Shown in pieces: positions 1 through 8,361 of a stretch of DNA of 64,000 nucleotides. Source of the stretch: Cryobacterium sp. N22 (lineage in GTDB: Bacteria > Actinomycetota > Actinomycetes > Actinomycetales > Microbacteriaceae); the NCBI RefSeq assembly GCF_002929555.1, contig NZ_PJJP01000027.1:25217-89216 (forward strand). Reading direction: 5' to 3'. Below the pieces are notes generated by a model that was not told the origin of the DNA, searched no databases, and saw only the letters and a list, made by a program, of their open reading frames with translations. A program made the position numbers and the translations under genes. Each line of letters opens with the position of its first letter. The stretch's first letter is position 1.

Positions 1-1212
1 GTCGTGGTCAACTACGACGTGCTCGACCGGCACCTGGCCTGGCTGGGCACCCTGGGCTTCAAGGGCATGGTCGTCGACGAGGCCCACTTCATCAAGAACC
101 TGCAGTCGCAGCGTTCCAAGCATGTGCTCAGCCTCGCCGAGCAGATCCGCCGCCGCACCCCGGGCAACAACCCGCTGCTGATGGCCCTCACCGGCACCCC
201 GCTGATCAACGACGTCGATGACTTCCGCGCCATCTGGCAGTTCCTCGGCTGGATCGACGGCGACAAGCCCACCGCCAAGCTCATGGCACGCCTGGAGGAA
301 ACCGGGCTCACCCCCGCCGACGCCGGGTTCTACACCGCGGCCCGCGCCGCGGTCATCGACATGGGCATCGTGCGCCGCCGCAAGGTCGACGTCGCCGCCG
401 ACCTGCCCGCCAAGCGCATCGCCGACCTCCCGGTGGAGCTCGACAGCGAACTGGGCCGCTCCATCCAGAAGGCCGAACGTGAGCTCGGCGCCCGCCTGGT
501 GCAGCGCTACAAGGCCCTGGTCGCCGCCCGCCACCCCGGCGTGCGCAACCCGGAGATCGACGACGAGCAGCGCGCCGCGTACATCCGCGCCGTCGCACAC
601 GCCGACCTCGAGGAATCCAAGGGCACCAGCACCGGCGAGAACGTGTTCACCATGGTGCGCAAGATCGGCCAGGCCAAGGCCGGGCTCGCCGCGGACTACG
701 CGGCCCAGCTGGCCCACTCGGTGGGCAAGGTGGTGTTCTTCGCCAAGCACATCGACGTGATGGATGCCGCGGAGGAGATCTTCGCCAAGCGCGGTCTGCG
801 CACGGTGTCGCTGCGGGGCGATCAGAGCGCCCTGGCCCGCCAGGCCGCGATCGACTCGTTCAACACCGACCCCGAGGTCGCCATCGTGGTGTGTTCGCTG
901 ACCGCGGCCGGCGTCGGCGTGAACCTGCAGGCGGCATCCAACGTGGTGCTGGCGGAACTGAGCTGGACGGCGGCGGAGCAGACGCAAGCCATCGACCGGG
1001 TGCACCGGATCGGTCAGGCCGAACCTGTCACCGCCTGGCGGATCATCGCCGCACACACTATTGATGCGCGCATCGCCGAACTCATCGGCAGCAAGCAGGG
1101 CCTCGCGGCCCGCGCGCTCGACGGGGCAGACGAAGACGTCTCCGCAGCAGATTCGGTGCAGGCCAGCGCGTTGGTATACGTACTCACGCAGGCGCTGGAC
1201 GGAGAGCTGTAA
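1..1212 (+). CDS. SNF2-family DNA helicase/ATPase, C-terminal part (5' end outside window)
   Basis: The reading frame is open from the first base, so the N-terminal part with Walker A lies upstream of the window. What remains holds the DEAH box (VVDEAHFIKN, nt 70-99), the SAT-like motif III region (LTGTPLIND) and a full helicase C-terminal lobe with motif V (SLTAAGVGVNLQ) and motif VI (QAIDRVHRIGQ). This is the SNF2/RapA layout of dsDNA translocases. The linker between the lobes (about residues 120-240) is long and charged. Target and role cannot be told from the fragment. Confidence in the family is high; no defence or repair partner is visible downstream, where pfkA follows after 131 nt. 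Confidence 0.9.
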   Translation, partial: VVVNYDVLDRHLAWLGTLGFKGMVVDEAHFIKNLQSQRSKHVLSLAEQIRRRTPGNNPLLMALTGTPLINDVDDFRAIWQFLGWIDGDKPTAKLMARLEETGLTPADAGFYTAARAAVIDMGIVRRRKVDVAADLPAKRIADLPVELDSELGRSIQKAERELGARLVQRYKALVAARHPGVRNPEIDDEQRAAYIRAVAHADLEESKGTSTGENVFTMVRKIGQAKAGLAADYAAQLAHSVGKVVFFAKHIDVMDAAEEIFAKRGLRTVSLRGDQSALARQAAIDSFNTDPEVAIVVCSLTAAGVGVNLQAASNVVLAELSWTAAEQTQAIDRVHRIGQAEPVTAWRIIAAHTIDARIAELIGSKQGLAARALDGADEDVSAADSVQASALVYVLTQALDGEL

Positions 1213-1343
1213 TACCGGGCCGGAAGTCCCTACCCCAGAGCAGCGCCGTCGGTGTTGACTTGATCCAGGCCACGGCCCGCCACCATGATGGTGGACGGGC
1301 GATGTGCCGAAATACACATGCATGTAATAAGGAGTAGCCAGAA

Positions 1344-2372
1344 ATGAAGATCGGTATCCTCACCAGCGGCGGAGACTGCCCGGGCCTCAACGCAGTGATT
1401 CGGGGTGCTGTCCTCAAGGGAGGGCGCGCGTACGACTCAGAGTTCGTGGGCATCCGCAACGGCTGGCGCGGGCTGGTGCAGGGCGAGTTCATGAAGCTCG
1501 ACCGGCACAGCGTTCGTGGCCTGTCCCGCCAGGGCGGCACCATTCTCGGTAGCTCCCGCACCAACCCCTTCGAGGGTGAGAACGCGGGACCCGAGAACAT
1601 CCAGAAGACCATGGACGCCGAAGGCATCGACGCCATCATCGCGATCGGCGGCGAGGGCACCCTCACCGCTGCCCGTCGTCTCACGGATGCCGGCATCAAG
1701 ATCGTCGGCGTACCGAAGACCATCGACAACGACCTCGCCGCCACCGACTACTCGTTCGGCTTCAACACCGCCGTCGAGATCGCCACCGAGGCCATCGACC
1801 GCCTCCGCACCACGGCAGATTCCCACGGCCGCTGCATGATCGTCGAGGTCATGGGCCGCCACGTGGGCTGGATCGCCCTGCACTCCGGCATGGCCGGCGG
1901 CGCCCACGCCATCCTCATCCCCGAGCAGCCGCAGACCATCGAACAGATCTGCGGGTGGGTCGAGAGCGTCCGCGATCGCGGCCGCGCGCCGGTGCTCGTC
2001 GTTTCCGAGGGCTTCCTGCTAGCCGAAATGGGCGAGGCGCACTCGCACAAGGGCCTGGACGCGTTCAACCGTCCGCGCCTCGGCGGCATCAGCGAACTCA
2101 TCGCCCCCATGGTCGAGGAGCGCACCGGCATCGAGGCACGGGCGACCGTCCTCGGCCACACCCAGCGTGGTGGCGCTCCGTCGGCCTACGACCGGGTGCT
2201 CGCCACCCGCCTCGGCATGGCAGCGGTCGACGCCGTCATCGAGGGCAAGTGGGGTTCGATGGTCTCCCTCAAGGGCACCGACATCCGCAACGTCAGCATC
2301 GCCGACGCCACCATGGACCTCAACCGGGTCACCCAGGAACGTTACGACGAAGCAGCCGTGCTCTTCGGCTAA
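1344..2372 (+). CDS. pfkA: 6-phosphofructokinase (group III, actinobacterial)
   Basis: Phosphorylates fructose 6-phosphate to the 1,6-bisphosphate in glycolysis. The 342-aa protein starts at ATG behind a clear AAGGAG-type site (nt 1330-1335). The N-terminal glycine loop (GILTSGGDCPGLN), GGEGT (about residues 102-106), PKTIDNDL (about 124-131) and MGRHVGW are present. Two positions discriminate the phosphoryl donor. Here Gly follows the acidic residue in GGEG (ATP-type), but Lys replaces Gly in P-K-TIDND (PPi-type). This mixed pair marks the group III enzymes; the Streptomyces ones are known to use ATP. ATP use is therefore likely but not certain. A strong hairpin follows the gene. Confidence 0.96.
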   Translation: MKIGILTSGGDCPGLNAVIRGAVLKGGRAYDSEFVGIRNGWRGLVQGEFMKLDRHSVRGLSRQGGTILGSSRTNPFEGENAGPENIQKTMDAEGIDAIIAIGGEGTLTAARRLTDAGIKIVGVPKTIDNDLAATDYSFGFNTAVEIATEAIDRLRTTADSHGRCMIVEVMGRHVGWIALHSGMAGGAHAILIPEQPQTIEQICGWVESVRDRGRAPVLVVSEGFLLAEMGEAHSHKGLDAFNRPRLGGISELIAPMVEERTGIEARATVLGHTQRGGAPSAYDRVLATRLGMAAVDAVIEGKWGSMVSLKGTDIRNVSIADATMDLNRVTQERYDEAAVLFG

Positions 2373-2408
2373 ACCCGCATCAGCAGACGGCACTGCCCGT
2401 CAAATAGC

Positions 2409-2440
2409 ACTGCCCGGACGACTCAGGTCGGCCGGGCAGT
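2409..2440. terminator. Bidirectional hairpin terminator between pfkA and mycoredoxin
   Basis: The arms at 2409-2422 and 2427-2440 pair over 14 bp with one mismatch around a 4-nt TCAG loop. The hairpin lies 36 nt past the pfkA stop and 17 nt past the stop of the convergent mycoredoxin gene, so it can serve both. Confidence 0.8.
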
Positions 2441-2457
2441 TCTGTCTGACGGGAGTG

Positions 2458-2721
2458 TTACGCGGCGGGCGCGAGCTTGGCCTGCACCTGCGCGAGCGAC
2501 GGGTTCGTCACGGCAGAGCCATCCGGGAACAGCACCGTCGGCACGGTGCGGTTGCCACCGTTGAGGCTCATAACGAGCTCAGAGGTGCCGTCGACCTCTT
2601 CGACGTTCACCTCGGTGTAGCCGATGCCGACCTTGTCGAGTTGGCTCTTCAGGCGCGAGCAGTAGCCGCACCAGGTGGTGGTGAACATCGTGATAGTTCC
2701 GGTCTGAGGCACAAAATCCAT
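2458..2721 (-). CDS. Glutaredoxin-like protein, mycoredoxin type (CGYC)
   Basis: An 87-aa thioredoxin-fold protein with the active site TTWCGYCSRLK near residues 11-21 and the cis-Pro stretch NRTVPTVLFPDG. CGYC is the mycoredoxin-1 motif; those enzymes reduce mycothiol mixed disulfides in actinobacteria. Longer in-frame starts exist upstream, but ATG at 2721 gives the usual family length and sits exactly 6 nt after a TACGCT -10 box (minus strand, 2733-2728), so translation is probably leaderless. It is divergent from the Nudix gene, whose own -10 lies 50 bp away. Confidence 0.88.
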   Translation of the reverse strand: MDFVPQTGTITMFTTTWCGYCSRLKSQLDKVGIGYTEVNVEEVDGTSELVMSLNGGNRTVPTVLFPDGSAVTNPSLAQVQAKLAPAA

Positions 2722-2797
2722 GCGTACAGCGTAACCGAGGTTTTCCCGCACTCCCGGGGTGCCCGGGGCGGGCCGGGCCGGTCGGTACGATGAACCC

Positions 2798-3274
2798 ATG
2801 ACCGACCTGCCCCAGGTGTGCGTGTGCTACCTCACCCGCCTCTCCGAGACCGGCGAGCCGCAGGTGCTGCTCGGCCGCAAGAAGAAGGGCCTGGGCCTGG
2901 GCAACATCGTCGGGCTCGGCGGCAAGCTCGAGCCCGGCGAATCCGCGCTGGATGCCGCCGTGCGCGAGATCGAGGAAGAGTCCGGCCTGACCGTGGTGCC
3001 CGAGGCGCTCACCCCGATGGGGGTTCTCACCTACCTGTTCCCGCACAAACCCACCTGGAGCCAGCGGTCGAACGTCTTCGTCACCGACCGGTTCAGCGGC
3101 ATCCCGCGCGAATCCGACGAGCTGAACCCGGAATGGTTCACGATCGCCCAGCTGCCCGTCGACGAGATGTGGGACGACGCCAGGCACTGGCTGCCGGGTG
3201 TGCTGGCCGGCCAGAGAGTCGAGGCCACGTTCACCTTCGGTGTTGACCTCGCCACGGTCGTGGCCCGCGGCTGA
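2798..3274 (+). CDS. Nudix hydrolase, MTH1/NUDT1-like
   Basis: A 158-aa protein with a complete Nudix box (GX5EX7REUXEEXGU; GGKLEPGES...REIEEESGL, about residues 41-65). Flanking sequence resembles animal MTH1 more than E. coli MutT: KKGLGLGNIVGLGGK before the box, then RESDELNPEWF and DEMWDDARHWLP. This suggests 2-oxo-dATP/8-oxo-dGTP clean-up (inference). ATG 2798 is chosen over the upstream in-frame 2759 because a TACGAT -10 (2786-2791) ends 6 nt before it, which implies a leaderless mRNA. Neighbouring mycoredoxin also fits oxidative-damage defence. Confidence 0.87.
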   Translation: MTDLPQVCVCYLTRLSETGEPQVLLGRKKKGLGLGNIVGLGGKLEPGESALDAAVREIEEESGLTVVPEALTPMGVLTYLFPHKPTWSQRSNVFVTDRFSGIPRESDELNPEWFTIAQLPVDEMWDDARHWLPGVLAGQRVEATFTFGVDLATVVARG

Positions 3275-3281
3275 TCCTCCT

Positions 3282-3325
3282 GCCACCTGACAGCCGGGTG
3301 AACCGCGGATGAACGCTCCCTGAAT
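3282..3325 (-). promoter_or_regulatory. Putative PHO box (four 11-nt direct repeat units)
   Basis: Read on the minus strand from 3325 there are four contiguous 11-mers: ATTCAGGGAGC, GTTCATCCGCG, GTTCACCCGGC and TGTCAGGTGGC. The two middle units match the known Streptomyces PhoP direct-repeat unit (GTTCACC plus four loose bases) at 7 and 6 of the 7 conserved positions. The outer two keep TTCA or GTCA. The block lies 125-168 bp before the phosphate-transporter start. An inverted repeat (3286-3295 with 3342-3351, 10 of 10) overlaps it. Confidence 0.65.
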
Positions 3326-3449
3326 TGACCTGCCCGCCTCAGGCTGTCAGGATCAACGAGGCCCGGTTTCGAGCCAGACATCTCTCTTGCGTGCCGGTGT
3401 GACTATCTACCCGGCCACGGTTCGGGTTGAATTACAAGGAAAGACGCCG

Positions 3450-4640
3450 GTGGATTTCACCCTTATCGTCGCGCTGGTCATCGCACTGGCACTCATCTTC
3501 GACTTCACCAACGGATTCCACGACACGGCCAACGCCATGGCCACACCGATCGCCACCGGGGCCATGAAGCCCAAGGTCGCTGTCGGCGTCGCGGCAGTCC
3601 TCAACCTCGTCGGGGCGTTCCTGTCCACCGAGGTCGCCAAAACGGTCTCCGGCGGCATCATCAAGGAGGGCGACGGAGGAATCCAGATCAGCCCGGAGAT
3701 GATCTTCGCCGGTCTGATCGGCGCGATCGTCTGGAACCTGATTACCTGGCTGCGCGGTCTGCCGTCCAGTTCCAGTCACGCCCTGTTCGGCGGACTCATC
3801 GGCGCCACCATCATCGGGGTGGGGGCGCAGGCCGTGGCCTTCGACGTCGTCCTGGCCAAGGTGATCCTGCCCGCGCTGATCGCCCCGATCACCGTCGGCA
3901 TCGTCGCGTACCTCGCCACCCGCCTCGCCTACGCCATCACCCGCCGCGATGCCGGCAAGCCGGATGGCCGCGGCGGTTTCCGCTACGCGCAGATCTTCTC
4001 CTCCTCGCTGGTGGCCCTCTCGCACGGCACCAACGACGCGCAGAAGACCATGGGCGTGATCACCCTGACCCTCATCGCCGGCGGCTACCAGGCCGTGGGC
4101 TCAGGGCCGCAGTTCTGGGTGGTGGCCTGCTGCGCCCTCGCCATCGCGATCGGTACCTACACCGGCGGTTGGCGCATCATCCTCACCATGGGCCGCGGAC
4201 TCACCGAGATCAAGCCCGCCCAGGGTTTCGCCGCCGAGACCAGCACCGCCGCGACCATCCTCGCGTCCAGCCACCTCGGCTTCGCCCTCTCCACCACCCA
4301 GGTAGCCTCCGGGTCGGTCATCGGCTCCGGGCTGGGCCGCCGCGGCTCCACGGTTCGCTGGGGCATGGCCGGCCAGATCGCGCTCGGCTGGCTGCTCACC
4401 CTGCCGGCCTCCGCCATCATGGGTGCGTTCGCCGCGGGCCTGGCGCTGCTCGGACCGATCGGCATCCTGCTCGACGTCGTCATCGGCACTGTCGTGGTCT
4501 ACGTGCTCTTCCAGTGGTCAAAGCGCGACAGCGTATCGCACGACAACCTGCACGACATCGATGACGCGGGCCACGTCGTGAAGATCAAGAAGACGCCCCG
4601 CAAACCGTCCCGCAAGGACCGAGCGAAGGTTGCACTGTGA
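3450..4640 (+). CDS. pit: Inorganic phosphate transporter, PiT family
   Basis: A 396-aa multi-pass membrane protein that imports phosphate with H+ (or Na+). It has the duplicated PiT signature: GFHDTANAMAT near the N terminus and ALSHGTNDAQKTMG in the second half, with about ten hydrophobic segments and SSSSHAL in the middle. The start is taken as GTG 3450 behind AAGGA (3436-3440); the frame stays open upstream to a TTG at 3387, which lacks a site and adds non-membrane sequence. The downstream small membrane gene overlaps its stop. A PHO box upstream suggests induction in phosphate starvation. Confidence 0.93.
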   Translation: MDFTLIVALVIALALIFDFTNGFHDTANAMATPIATGAMKPKVAVGVAAVLNLVGAFLSTEVAKTVSGGIIKEGDGGIQISPEMIFAGLIGAIVWNLITWLRGLPSSSSHALFGGLIGATIIGVGAQAVAFDVVLAKVILPALIAPITVGIVAYLATRLAYAITRRDAGKPDGRGGFRYAQIFSSSLVALSHGTNDAQKTMGVITLTLIAGGYQAVGSGPQFWVVACCALAIAIGTYTGGWRIILTMGRGLTEIKPAQGFAAETSTAATILASSHLGFALSTTQVASGSVIGSGLGRRGSTVRWGMAGQIALGWLLTLPASAIMGAFAAGLALLGPIGILLDVVIGTVVVYVLFQWSKRDSVSHDNLHDIDDAGHVVKIKKTPRKPSRKDRAKVAL

Positions 4641-4969
4641 TCGACTGGTCAGCTTTCCTCGTTGTCGCGGCTGCCGCGCTGGTGTCCTCGGCCGTCGTGG
4701 TCTCGCTCTACTCGCTGGGCCTGCGCCTGCTCACCACGGCCGGGCGCATCCCGACGGTGGAACCCGCCGAGTTCACCGGCGCCATCACCGTGCTCAGCCC
4801 GGCCAGGGCCGCGAAGGACGCCAAACGCGCTCGCAAGGCCCGCAAGGCCAACCCGCTCACCCACACCCAGAAGCGGGTCGCCCAGAACGCCGGTTACCTC
4901 TGCTTCGCGCTGTGCGGCCTGATCGTGCTCTACGGCGTCTACCTGATCGTCCCCGCCCTGCACCAGTAG
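4637..4969 (+). CDS. Small two-TM membrane protein coupled to pit
   Basis: A 110-aa protein starting with GTG inside the pit stop (GTGA overlap), so the two are translationally coupled. One TM helix spans about residues 5-27 and another about 86-106, with a strongly basic middle (KDAKRARKARKANP). No enzyme motif is seen. Small membrane partners like this often follow pit in actinobacteria; a structural or regulatory role with the transporter is inferred only. Confidence 0.75.
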   Translation: MIDWSAFLVVAAAALVSSAVVVSLYSLGLRLLTTAGRIPTVEPAEFTGAITVLSPARAAKDAKRARKARKANPLTHTQKRVAQNAGYLCFALCGLIVLYGVYLIVPALHQ

Positions 4970-4978
4970 CGTCCACAA

Positions 4979-5045
4979 GCCCGCGAACTGTGAGCTAAGC
5001 CCCGAAAAACGCCTCGGGAAGGTGCTTAACTCACAGCTCGCGGGC
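4979..5045. repeat. Intergenic palindromic repeat family A, copy 1
   Basis: A 67-bp element with long complementary arms (GCCCGCGAACTGTGAG at the left, CTCACAGCTCGCGGGC at the right). It is nearly identical to copy 2 (5173-5239), and the arms recur in copy 3 (60181-60246). It lies 9 bp past the pit operon and would fold as a terminator-like hairpin. Confidence 0.85.
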
Positions 5046-5095
5046 ATCCGTGTGCCCCGGGAGTGCGTGGCGCGTGCGCGCGCATGTGTGTGCTC

Positions 5096-5130
5096 GGTGC
5101 GTGGTGCGTGGTGCGTGGTGCGTGGGGCGT
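5096..5130. repeat. Short tandem repeat, 7-bp unit GGTGCGT
   Basis: Four perfect GGTGCGT units (5096-5123) followed by a fifth with one change (GGGGCGT). It lies between the two family A palindromes in a non-coding GT-rich stretch. The copy number may vary between strains. Confidence 0.85.
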
Positions 5131-5172
5131 GGCGCGCGGGATCGCCAGGCGGCCCCGTCGGAGCACAGCAAA

Positions 5173-5239
5173 GCCCGCGAACTGTGAGATAAGCCCCGAA
5201 AAACGCTTCGGTTAGGTGCTTAGCTCACAGCTCGCGGGC
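5173..5239. repeat. Intergenic palindromic repeat family A, copy 2
   Basis: Same length and nearly the same sequence as copy 1, with a handful of substitutions that mostly keep pairing. It ends 8 bp from the stop of the minus-strand uracil permease, so on that strand it could act as its terminator. Confidence 0.85.
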
Positions 5240-5247
5240 AGGTGTGG

Positions 5248-6522
5248 CTACGCTGTGCGACGCACCCGGGCCACCCAGGTCATCGAGTGGTAGATCACGA
5301 TGGCTGCGACGGTGCCCAGCGCGATGCCGTTGAAGGTGAGCGTGCCGGCGCTGAAGGTGTAGTCCGCAATGCCGATGATCAGCGCGGTCGCGGCGGTGAA
5401 CTGGTTGACCGGCTTGCTGAAGTCCACCTTGTTGTCGAGCCAGATCTTCACGCCGATGATACCGATGAGCCCGTACAGGGCCGTCGTGACGCCGCCGAGC
5501 ACGCCCGCCGGGATGGTGCTGATGACGGCGCCGATCTTGGGGGAGAGGCCCAGCAACACCGCGGTGATGCCGGCCACCCAGTACGCGGCCGTCGAGTAGA
5601 TCCGGGTGGCGGCCATCACGCCGATGTTCTCGCCGTAGGTGGTGGTTCCGGAGCCGCCGCCGAAGCCGGCCAGCACCGTGGCGAGGCCGTCGGCGAGCAG
5701 CGCCCGACCGGTGAGCCGGTTGACCTTGCTGTCGGTCATCTGCGCGACGCCGCGGATGTGGCCCACGTTCTCGGCGATCAGCACCAGCACCACGGGCAGG
5801 AACGCCGGCAGGATGGACCACACGGCGGGGTTCTCGAACGGGTTCGTCGGCAGGGTCAGCGGCGGCAGGCCGACCCAGGCGGCGTCACCGACGGCACTGA
5901 AGTCGACCTCGCCCTGGATGACGGCGGCGATGTAACCGACGATGACGCCCAGGAAGATCGACAGCCGGCCGAGGATGCCGCGGAACAGCACTGTGGAGAG
6001 GATGACGGCGGCGAGGGTGATCAGCGCGGTGAGCGGCGCCAGGGTGAAGTTGGCCTTCGCCACCGGCGCCAGGTTGAATCCGATCAGCGCGACGATCGCG
6101 CCGGACACCACCGGCGGCATCAGGGCGTCGATCCAACCGGCACCGGTGACCTGCACGATCGCGCCGACCAGGGCCAACAGCACACCGACGGCCAGGATGC
6201 CGAACAAGGCGCTGCCCATTCCCTCGGTGGCGACTGCGGCGGTGATCGGGGCGATGAACGCGAACGACGACCCGAGGTAGGACGGCAACTTGTTGCGCGT
6301 GATCAGCAGGAACAGGATCGTGCCGATGCCGGAGAACAGGATGGTGGTGCTCGGCGGGAAGCCGGTGATCAGCGGGACCAGGAAGGTGGCGCCGAACATC
6401 GCGACCACGTGCTGGGCGCCGATGCCGATCGTGATCGGCCAGTTCAGGCGTTCGCCGGGGGCCACGACGTCGGTCGGGCCGACGGTCTTACCGTCGCCGT
6501 GCAGGGTCCAGGGCAGTGCCAT
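5248..6522 (-). CDS. uraA: Uracil permease, NCS2 family (UraA/RutG-like)
   Basis: A 424-aa protein with about 12-14 hydrophobic helices. NCS2 marks are visible: QHVVAMFGATFLVPLITG near the N terminus and the substrate-site stretch GSGTTTYGENIGVMAATR, where the Glu is the conserved uracil-binding residue. It imports uracil by H+ symport. The reading frame runs far upstream (to 7683) without a stop, but ATG 6522 gives the normal family N terminus. Only a weak ribosome site (GAG) precedes it. No pyrimidine operon is adjacent. Confidence 0.9.
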   Translation of the reverse strand: MALPWTLHGDGKTVGPTDVVAPGERLNWPITIGIGAQHVVAMFGATFLVPLITGFPPSTTILFSGIGTILFLLITRNKLPSYLGSSFAFIAPITAAVATEGMGSALFGILAVGVLLALVGAIVQVTGAGWIDALMPPVVSGAIVALIGFNLAPVAKANFTLAPLTALITLAAVILSTVLFRGILGRLSIFLGVIVGYIAAVIQGEVDFSAVGDAAWVGLPPLTLPTNPFENPAVWSILPAFLPVVLVLIAENVGHIRGVAQMTDSKVNRLTGRALLADGLATVLAGFGGGSGTTTYGENIGVMAATRIYSTAAYWVAGITAVLLGLSPKIGAVISTIPAGVLGGVTTALYGLIGIIGVKIWLDNKVDFSKPVNQFTAATALIIGIADYTFSAGTLTFNGIALGTVAAIVIYHSMTWVARVRRTA

Positions 6523-6645
6523 TGGTGTCTCGTTTCTGTGTGATCCGGCCGCCCATGCCTCGCGCGGCCCTAGCTGAGCGTAGTGCTCCACCGGCCGGGC
6601 CACCGAGTTCGCCCCGGGGTCAGCGGACCGGATTAGGATCACCCC

Positions 6646-8271
6646 ATGACTTCGCATACCGGCGCCCGCGCTCTCGATCCGCTCGAGATCCGGGTGTCCG
6701 GTGGCCTGGTGCGCGGGGTCAGCGAGCGCGGAATTCGCGCCTGGCGGGGCATTCCCTATGCGGCGGCGCCGGTGGGTGCACTGCGCTTCCGCGCCCCGGC
6801 TCCGGCGCAGCCCTGGCCGGGCGTGCGCGACGCGGCGGAGTTCGGACCCGTCGCCACCCAGAGCCACAAGGGCCAGTTCCTCGGCGCCCACCCCCGCATC
6901 CCGCAGAGCGAAGACTGCCTGGCCCTCAACGTGATCGCCCCGGATGTGCCGATCGACGATGGGGCGCTCCGCCCCGTGATGGTCTTCGTGCACGGCGGCG
7001 CGTACAGCGTGGGGTCGTCCCGCGAGAATCCCCGCCAGGGGGAGGGGCTGGTGCGCCGCGGCGGAATCGTCTACGTGAGCATCAACTACAGGCTGGGCGC
7101 GCTCGGCTATCTCGACTTCAGCCGGTACTCCACGCCAGAGCGGCCGTTCGAGAGCAACCTGGGGCTGCGCGACCAGGTCGCGGCGCTCGCCTGGGTGCGC
7201 GCCAACATCCGTGCCTTCGGCGGCGACCCGGATGCCGTGACGCTGTTCGGCGAATCGGCCGGCGGCAATGCCGTCACCACCCTGATGACGGTGCCGGCGG
7301 CCGCGGGGCTGTTCCAGCGGGCCATCGCGCAGAGCGCCCCGCCGAACGCCGTGTACCCGCCGGCGCTGACCGCCGAGTGGGCGGCGACATTCGTGAGCAT
7401 CCTCGCCGAGCAGACCCTGGGCGCCCCGGCCGCCGATGCCGGACAGCCGGCCCAGCAGCTCCCGGGCCGGCCGGCCGAACAGCCGGTGAGCTCGGGCCTC
7501 ACCGACGCGGAGGCCGTGCGCCTGCTGCTGCACACCGACCCCGCCCGCCTCGCCGAGGCCACCACCACCCTCACCGTGCGCTCGCCCGACCAGTACCCCG
7601 GCACCATCCCGCTCTGCCCGGTCATCGACGGTGACTTCCTCCCCGAACGGCCGCTGGACGCGTTCCGCGACGGCCGGGCGCACCCCATCCCGCTGATCAT
7701 CGGCACCAACCAGCGCGAAGGCTCGCTGTTCAGCGGCCGCATCGACATACTCGCGTCAACGCCGCCGCGCATGCGGGCGGTCTTCGCCAACACCAAGAAG
7801 AAGGCTAAGAAGGCCCTCAAGGCGCAGTACCCGGGCATTCCCGCGGCGCGGGCCGCGCTCGACTTCGGCGGCGACTACTCGTTCTGGTATCCGAGCGTGA
7901 AGGTGGGGGAGCGGCACTCCAGATACGCCCCGGTGTACTTCTACCGGTTCGACGCCGCGCCCCGGCTGCTGCGCCGGATGGGCCTGGACGCCACGCACGG
8001 ACTCGAACTGTTCCCGCTCTTCGACAGGTTGGACGGCTGGTTCGGCCGCGGCATGACGGCGCTGGGCGGGCGGCGGGAGTTCAAGGCCATCGGTGCGCGC
8101 ATGCAGGGCTGGTGGCTGGGTTTTGCCGGCACGGGCGTTCCGGATACGGCCTGGCCGCCATACACCGAGGCCGACAGGCTCACGCTGGTGATCGACGGCC
8201 GCGACCGGATCGAGGCCGATCCGCAGGCCGAACGGCGCGTCGCCTGGGGCAAATTCGTGCCGCACGTTTAG
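6646..8271 (+). CDS. Type B carboxylesterase
   Basis: A 541-aa alpha/beta hydrolase of the carboxylesterase/para-nitrobenzyl esterase family. It has the oxyanion loop HGGAYSVG, the nucleophile in FGESAGGNA (Ser about 204), an acidic member in NQREGSLF and a candidate catalytic His in DATHGLELF. EDCLALNV is the other family signature. No signal peptide is seen, so it is probably cytoplasmic. The start ATG lies 6 nt after TAGGAT (6634-6639), implying a leaderless transcript. The natural substrate is unknown. Confidence 0.9.
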   Translation: MTSHTGARALDPLEIRVSGGLVRGVSERGIRAWRGIPYAAAPVGALRFRAPAPAQPWPGVRDAAEFGPVATQSHKGQFLGAHPRIPQSEDCLALNVIAPDVPIDDGALRPVMVFVHGGAYSVGSSRENPRQGEGLVRRGGIVYVSINYRLGALGYLDFSRYSTPERPFESNLGLRDQVAALAWVRANIRAFGGDPDAVTLFGESAGGNAVTTLMTVPAAAGLFQRAIAQSAPPNAVYPPALTAEWAATFVSILAEQTLGAPAADAGQPAQQLPGRPAEQPVSSGLTDAEAVRLLLHTDPARLAEATTTLTVRSPDQYPGTIPLCPVIDGDFLPERPLDAFRDGRAHPIPLIIGTNQREGSLFSGRIDILASTPPRMRAVFANTKKKAKKALKAQYPGIPAARAALDFGGDYSFWYPSVKVGERHSRYAPVYFYRFDAAPRLLRRMGLDATHGLELFPLFDRLDGWFGRGMTALGGRREFKAIGARMQGWWLGFAGTGVPDTAWPPYTEADRLTLVIDGRDRIEADPQAERRVAWGKFVPHV

Positions 8272-8361
8272 CCAGGCAGGGTGGGCTGATTATCACGGCG
8301 GTGGGACGCGTCGTAGAATAAGGCGTTTGGCACGCCGCCGCACATCGACCGGGAGAGCATC

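Noticed and set aside
1..1212. SNF2 helicase as part of a defence island with neighbours
   Set aside because: Downstream genes are pfkA and housekeeping genes, and the upstream side is not visible, so no island can be claimed.
5242..6543. A 433-codon frame antisense to the uracil permease
   Set aside because: Shadow ORF: composition is Gln/Asp/Gly/Arg-rich and the opposite strand has an intact NCS2 protein.
6523..7683. In-frame N-terminal extension of the uracil permease ORF (to 811 aa)
   Set aside because: It overlaps the whole 5' part of the carboxylesterase on the other strand, is Arg/Gly/Ala-rich without motif, and the family begins near ATG 6522.
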